Positions 61,112 to 64,000 of a DNA stretch of 64,000 nucleotides are shown one piece after another (position 1 is the stretch's first letter; each line of letters starts with the position of its first letter). Location of the stretch: the NCBI GenBank assembly GCA_964493695.1, contig CAZBPG010000002.1, forward strand, positions 1-64,000, written 5' to 3'. The position numbers were made by a program, and so were the translations under genes. This DNA comes from Bog-950 sp964493695 (lineage in GTDB: Bacteria; Bacteroidota; Bacteroidia; Chitinophagales; LD1). The notes under the pieces are model-generated. The model was not told where the DNA came from, ran no database searches, and saw nothing but the letters and a program-made list of their open reading frames with translations.

Positions 61112-61471
61112 ATGGCACAAATGGATAATTCCGTTCCGAAGGTGAACGAAGTAGCAAAGAAAATTTTGTTTGAACAGCACCTGACCGCAGTTGATTTGGC
61201 GGATGCAATGAGTTTAAGTAATGACTCGGCTTATAAGCTGCTGAGGCGAACGGATTGGCGGATAAGCGAGATGCTTATAGCCGGAGGTTTTTTGAAATAC
61301 AATTTCTTTGAATTGTTTGTGCCGAAGAAGAATGATGCGGATGCCGGAGCGAAATTACAGGCAAAGGAAGAAGAGGTGAATGCGATGAAACATAAAATGG
61401 AATTGCTGGAACAGGAGAATAAATATTTAAAGGAGTTGGTGGAGATGGCGAAGATGAAGTTGAAACATTGA
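61112..61471 (+). CDS. Small HTH protein with C-terminal coiled coil
   Basis: A 119-residue cytosolic protein. Residues ~10-70 are an HTH-like domain (LADAMSLSNDSAYKLLRR, then DWRISEMLIAGGFL). An acidic linker and a coiled coil of about 40 residues follow, with heptad leucines (MELLEQENKYLKELVEM). It is a paralogue of the protein at 51412-51816. The gene follows a 21-bp-period array by 40 bases and is followed by the first of the structured elements. It probably binds DNA as a dimer. The role is unknown. Confidence 0.78.
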   Translation: MAQMDNSVPKVNEVAKKILFEQHLTAVDLADAMSLSNDSAYKLLRRTDWRISEMLIAGGFLKYNFFELFVPKKNDADAGAKLQAKEEEVNAMKHKMELLEQENKYLKELVEMAKMKLKH

Positions 61472-61472
61472 A

Positions 61473-61578
61473 GGAGAATTGCGGATTTCGAATTTTGGAT
61501 TGCGGATTGGAAGGCAAAGTGCAATGGAACGCTGATGACGCGGATTGTTATGAATGAAGAGAATTTGAAAAAATAAAA
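61473..61578. repeat. GCGGATT-rich spacer repeat, copy 1
   Basis: About 106 bases starting with ATTGCGGATTTC-like words and ending GAAGAGAATTTGAAAAAATA precede the first 72-bp element. Near-identical copies lie at 62437-62543 and 62837-62943, directly after the stop of complete, residual or truncated HTH/coiled-coil genes. Confidence 0.75.
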
Positions 61579-61688
61579 GTTGTTGGTGACGCATCGCTCC
61601 CGCGAAGAAAAGCGGGATGAAACAAGAGCCGATGCTAAAACACCAACAACGGCAAAAAATAAATTTCGGTTGGTGGGGACACCAACCG
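61579..61688 (+). repeat. Structured repeat element, copy 1 (72-bp core plus hairpin)
   Basis: The core 61579-61650 has terminal inverted repeats GTTGTTGGTG / CACCAACAAC, an inner stem GCATCG / CGATGC and an apical stem TCCCGC / GCGGGA with an 8-nt loop. After 16 bases follows the hairpin CGGTTGGTG-GGGA-CACCAACCG at 61667-61688. The third arm can also pair with the end of the core. It lies upstream of the ORF6N gene. Confidence 0.8.
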
Positions 61689-61701
61689 ATAAGGGAAAGT
61701 G

Positions 61702-61728
61702 GAGGCGGTTGCAAATTGCAACCGCCTC
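61702..61728. promoter_or_regulatory. 27-bp perfect palindrome in front of the ORF6N gene
   Basis: GAGGCGGTTGCAA and its complement flank one A. A close copy, GTGGTTGCAAATTGTGACCA, lies inside the gene at 61946. The position 13 bases ahead of the start codon suggests an operator or a translation-blocking hairpin. Confidence 0.55.
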
Positions 61729-61741
61729 AGAAAATAGAAAC

Positions 61742-62302
61742 ATGAGTAAATTATTGCCAAAAATCCCTGACACATTCATAGCAAGCAAGATACTGTTGCT
61801 TCGTGGCAAGCGGGTAATGATTGACAGTGATTTAGCTGAGCTTTATGGGGTTTCTACAAAGCGATTGAATCAGCAAATGAGAAGAAATATCCAACGATTT
61901 CCTGAGGATTTTATGTTTCAATTAACCCCCGTAGAAAAAGAAGATGTGGTTGCAAATTGTGACCACCTCAGGAATTTGAAATTCTCAACGTCTTTGCCAT
62001 TTGTTTTTACAGAACATGGCGCGGTAATGTTAGCGAGCGTGTTGAATAGCGACCAAGCCATACAAATGAATATTCAGATTGTTCGCATTTTTACTCAAAT
62101 GCGCGAACTGGCTCTTACGCATAAAGATATTTTAGTAAAGTTGCTGAAGATTGAAAAGAAGGTAACCGAACACGATAAGGATTTGAAGTTGTTGTTTGAT
62201 GCCGTAAAAAATTTATTGAACGAACCGAAAAAGGAAAGAGTGAAGATTGGTTATAAGGTTACGAGTGGGAAGAAAAATACATTTAACAAGAAAATAAAAT
62301 AG
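61742..62302 (+). CDS. ORF6N-domain protein
   Basis: A 186-residue protein starting at ATG 61742 (KLLPKIPDTFIASKIL after it). Residues ~10-100 form an ORF6N domain, known from phage and accessory regions, with KRVMIDSDLAELYGVSTKRL and RRNIQRFPEDFMFQL, then FVFTEHGAVMLASVL. The C-terminal third is helical and very basic. ORF6N proteins are thought to bind DNA, but no function is established. The last base of its stop codon is the first base of the second 72-bp element. A palindromic possible operator lies upstream. Confidence 0.85.
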   Translation: MSKLLPKIPDTFIASKILLLRGKRVMIDSDLAELYGVSTKRLNQQMRRNIQRFPEDFMFQLTPVEKEDVVANCDHLRNLKFSTSLPFVFTEHGAVMLASVLNSDQAIQMNIQIVRIFTQMRELALTHKDILVKLLKIEKKVTEHDKDLKLLFDAVKNLLNEPKKERVKIGYKVTSGKKNTFNKKIK

Positions 62303-62416
62303 TTGTTGGTGACGCATCGCTCCCGCGAAGAAAAGCGGGATGAAACAAGAGCCGATGCTAAAACACCAACAACGGAAAAACATTAAATAAATTTCGGTTG
62401 GTGGGGACACCAACCG
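62302..62416 (+). repeat. Structured repeat element, copy 2
   Basis: The 72-bp core at 62302-62373 is identical to copy 1 and starts on the last base of the ORF6N stop codon. The second hairpin is at 62395-62416. It is followed by GAAACATTGA, the last ten bases of the HTH/coiled-coil gene, and then the spacer repeat. Confidence 0.8.
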
Positions 62417-62436
62417 ATAAGGAAAGGAAACATTGA

Positions 62437-62543
62437 GAGAGAATTGCGGAATTCGGATTTGGGATTGCGGATTGGAAGGCAAAGTGCAATGGAACGCTGA
62501 TGACGCGGATTGTTATGAATGAAGAGAATTTGAAAAAATAAAA
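62437..62543. repeat. GCGGATT-rich spacer repeat, copy 2
   Basis: Starts GAGAGAATTGCGGAATTCGG and is otherwise almost identical to copy 1. It directly follows a ten-base remnant of the HTH/coiled-coil gene end (62427-62436). Confidence 0.75.
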
Positions 62544-62658
62544 GTTGTTGGTGACGCATCGCTCCCGCGAAGAAAAGCGGGATGAAACAAGAGCCGATGC
62601 TAAAACACCAACAACGGCAAAACATTAAATAAATTTCGGTTGGTGGGGACACCAACCG
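62544..62658 (+). repeat. Structured repeat element, copy 3
   Basis: The core 62544-62615 is identical to copies 1 and 2, with the second hairpin at 62637-62658. It is followed by a 171-base fragment of the HTH/coiled-coil gene. Confidence 0.8.
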
Positions 62659-62665
62659 ATAAGGA

Positions 62666-62836
62666 AATTTCTTTGAATTGTTTGTGCCGAAGAAAAATGA
62701 TGCGGATGCCGGAGCGAAATTACAAGCAAAAGAAGAAGAGGTAAACGCGATGAAACATAAAATGGAATTGCTGGAGCAGGAGAATAAATATTTAAAAGAG
62801 TTGGTGGAGATGGCAAAGATGAAATTGAAACATTGA
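62666..62836 (+). pseudogene. 3' fragment of the HTH/coiled-coil gene
   Basis: These 171 bases match codons 64-119 and the stop of the gene at 61112-61471 with only a few base changes (NFFELFVPKKNDADAG to the coiled-coil end). The HTH part and a start codon are missing. It begins a few bases after the second hairpin of copy 3, as if the upstream half had been replaced. Confidence 0.88.
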
Positions 62837-62943
62837 GAGAGAATTGCGGAATTCGGATTTGGGATTGCGGATTGGAAGGCAAAGTGCAATGGAACGCTGA
62901 TGACGCGGATTGTTATGAATGAAGAGAATTTGAAAAAATAAAA
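62837..62943. repeat. GCGGATT-rich spacer repeat, copy 3
   Basis: Identical or nearly so to the copy at 62437, following the truncated HTH gene fragment and preceding the fourth 72-bp core. Confidence 0.75.
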
Positions 62944-63015
62944 GTTGTTGGTGACGCATCGCTCCCGCGAAGAAAAGCGGGATGAAACAAGAGCCGATGC
63001 TAAAACACCAACAAC
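62944..63015 (+). repeat. Structured repeat element, copy 4 (core only)
   Basis: A fourth identical 72-bp core. The second hairpin is absent, and the RES-like gene starts 12 bases after the core. Confidence 0.8.
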
Positions 63016-63026
63016 GGCAAAAAACA

Positions 63027-63983
63027 ATGAGCGTAGATGAAGTAAAAGCCCTTATTGGCAAAATCAAATCTCTGGACCTCAAAAGTGCTTCTCATGAAGA
63101 ATTGAAAGGACTTTTGCAGCAACTCGGAAAGTTTTGCGTAATTGAATCAACTCTTCACAATAACTACGAATTAATAAGAGCTTGTTCTAATAAGAATTTA
63201 TTCGAGACGTTTGATAATGTTGATAGGGTTTCCTATAAACCTCAAGAGTTTAATAAAACATATTTAAGAGCAAGCACCCCTAATCAAACTATGTTTTATG
63301 GATGCAGCCAACAATTTGACAATCCTAAGAGAGTAGAAAGCATAGGCAGAATAACTGCGTTGATTGAATCAATGCCTAAGTTAAGGAATAAAACACTTTC
63401 GGGCATTTTCAAAATTACATTTGGAAGATGGGCGGTGAATAGTGATATCAAGCTTATTGCAATTTGCCATCATAAAGAAATGGTAAAGAAACCGCCTCAG
63501 ATGGAAATGATGTTTGATAGTTATCAGGAACTTGTCAAAAAAACTCCTGAAATTTTGGAGCAATCAATTTTAGTGTCTGAGTTTCTTGCTGATGAATTTT
63601 CGAAAGATGTTGAGGTTGGGAATGAACATGAATATAAAATCAGTGCGATTTTTACAGAGATAGTCGTTGAAAAAGGATTTGATGGAGTTGCTTATCCGAG
63701 TTTAAGAACTGCTGGTGACGGAATAAACATTGCTATTACACCTGAGAAAGTTATTAAATCACTTGAATGTAGTGTTGTTGGAGAATGCATCATATTTAAA
63801 AACAAAGATTCAATTGCTGTTTTGGACAACTGTCATTGTTTTATCGAGAAAGGACAAAAAGACTTTCAATTGAAAAAACCTGGAGTAGACTTATTTAAGC
63901 AGCCAATTTTTGTAGATACAATCGGCAGATTGAACCTACATGAGATTGCAGATGCGTGTTTTTTAGAACCAGTAGAGAAGTAA
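63027..63983 (+). CDS. RES-domain-like protein, possible NAD-degrading toxin
   Basis: A 318-residue cytosolic protein starting at ATG 63027. The central and C-terminal parts resemble RES-domain proteins of Bacteroidota: FNKTYLRASTPNQTMFYG with the Arg and Tyr of the motif, LSGIFKITFGRWAVN, and near the end KGFDGVAYPSLRTAGDGINI. RES toxins of the ParT/MbcT type break down NAD. The N-terminal 50 residues are helical. No Xre antitoxin of the classical kind is adjacent, and the HTH/coiled-coil fragment upstream is broken. Alternatively it is a RES-like protein with another role. Confidence 0.6.
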   Translation: MSVDEVKALIGKIKSLDLKSASHEELKGLLQQLGKFCVIESTLHNNYELIRACSNKNLFETFDNVDRVSYKPQEFNKTYLRASTPNQTMFYGCSQQFDNPKRVESIGRITALIESMPKLRNKTLSGIFKITFGRWAVNSDIKLIAICHHKEMVKKPPQMEMMFDSYQELVKKTPEILEQSILVSEFLADEFSKDVEVGNEHEYKISAIFTEIVVEKGFDGVAYPSLRTAGDGINIAITPEKVIKSLECSVVGECIIFKNKDSIAVLDNCHCFIEKGQKDFQLKKPGVDLFKQPIFVDTIGRLNLHEIADACFLEPVEK

Positions 63984-64000
63984 GGGCGGCTGTTCGGGGT

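Noticed and set aside
60751..63020. Possible CRISPR array or integron cassette array
   Set aside because: The repeats are 72 bp and separated by whole genes or long repeats, not by equal short spacers, and there are no cas genes. The element ends do not show attC core sites and no integrase is in view.
61473..63026. Retron or diversity-generating element
   Set aside because: There is no reverse transcriptase gene and no template/variable repeat pair with adenine-specific changes.
61231..63082. Long minus-strand reading frames across the repeated elements
   Set aside because: They repeat the same cysteine- and serine-rich peptide at each copy of the element, lack credible starts, and are antisense to the real genes.
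1..64000. tRNA or rRNA genes
   Set aside because: No cloverleaf with the TTCGA loop and matching acceptor arms, and no rRNA segment, was seen in any spacer.

Overview
The window comes from a bacterium of the phylum Bacteroidota. The evidence is several secreted proteins with type IX secretion (T9SS) C-terminal sorting domains (70-1284, 32058-35651, 41010-43379, 43503-44870, 52742-54229), one of them of the gliding-motility type, a TonB receptor behind a TPP riboswitch, a PID-CTERM-like small protein, and paired amidohydrolases typical of this phylum. Shine-Dalgarno sequences are mostly absent. I see no tRNA, rRNA, CRISPR array or prophage.

Layout. 1-12.6 kb: the end of an ISL3-like element at the left edge, a secreted esterase, metG, then ldcA-pnuC-kinase with 1-4 nt overlaps, a soluble TPR histidine kinase, a TPP riboswitch with its TonB receptor (thiamin uptake), paaN and an alpha/beta hydrolase. 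12.7-14.0 kb: a complete ISL3-family IS with 24-bp inverted repeats, an 8-bp target duplication, and a transposase split at an A8 run. 14-31.6 kb: housekeeping genes (hsp20, pdxA, pepA, rsmA, a 2-hydroxyacid dehydrogenase, moxR, a four-gene SurA/parvulin outer-membrane biogenesis group, rlmD, apaG, gmk, yicC, a DMT exporter, a FAD oxidoreductase). 32-46.4 kb: large T9SS and PKD surface proteins and two collagen-like proteins that share a recently homogenised segment. 46.4-51.3 kb: a pair of secreted amidohydrolases separated by a GxxExxR-type (PDDEXK_3) gene bracketed by palindromic repeats. 51.4-52.7 kb: a small HTH/coiled-coil gene, a 21-bp-period repeat array and a broken COQ4-like gene. 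52.7-60.75 kb: a Kazal-like T9SS protein, trmB, an alkyltransferase-like protein, a 2-oxoacid:ferredoxin oxidoreductase with its ferredoxin, and divergently nuoABC.

60.75-64 kb is the most unusual part. Where nuoD would be expected after nuoC there is an accessory island. It holds a 21-bp-period tandem array, a paralogue of the small HTH/coiled-coil gene, an ORF6N-domain gene, a truncated second copy of the HTH gene and a RES-like toxin gene. All of these are co-oriented and separated by four identical 72-bp structured elements, three of them followed by a second hairpin able to pair alternatively with the first. The island looks like a growing repeat-delimited cassette array. The same 21-bp-period architecture upstream of both HTH/coiled-coil paralogues (near 52.0 kb and 60.9 kb) suggests a small self-contained DNA-binding system. 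This is the best candidate in the window for something undescribed.
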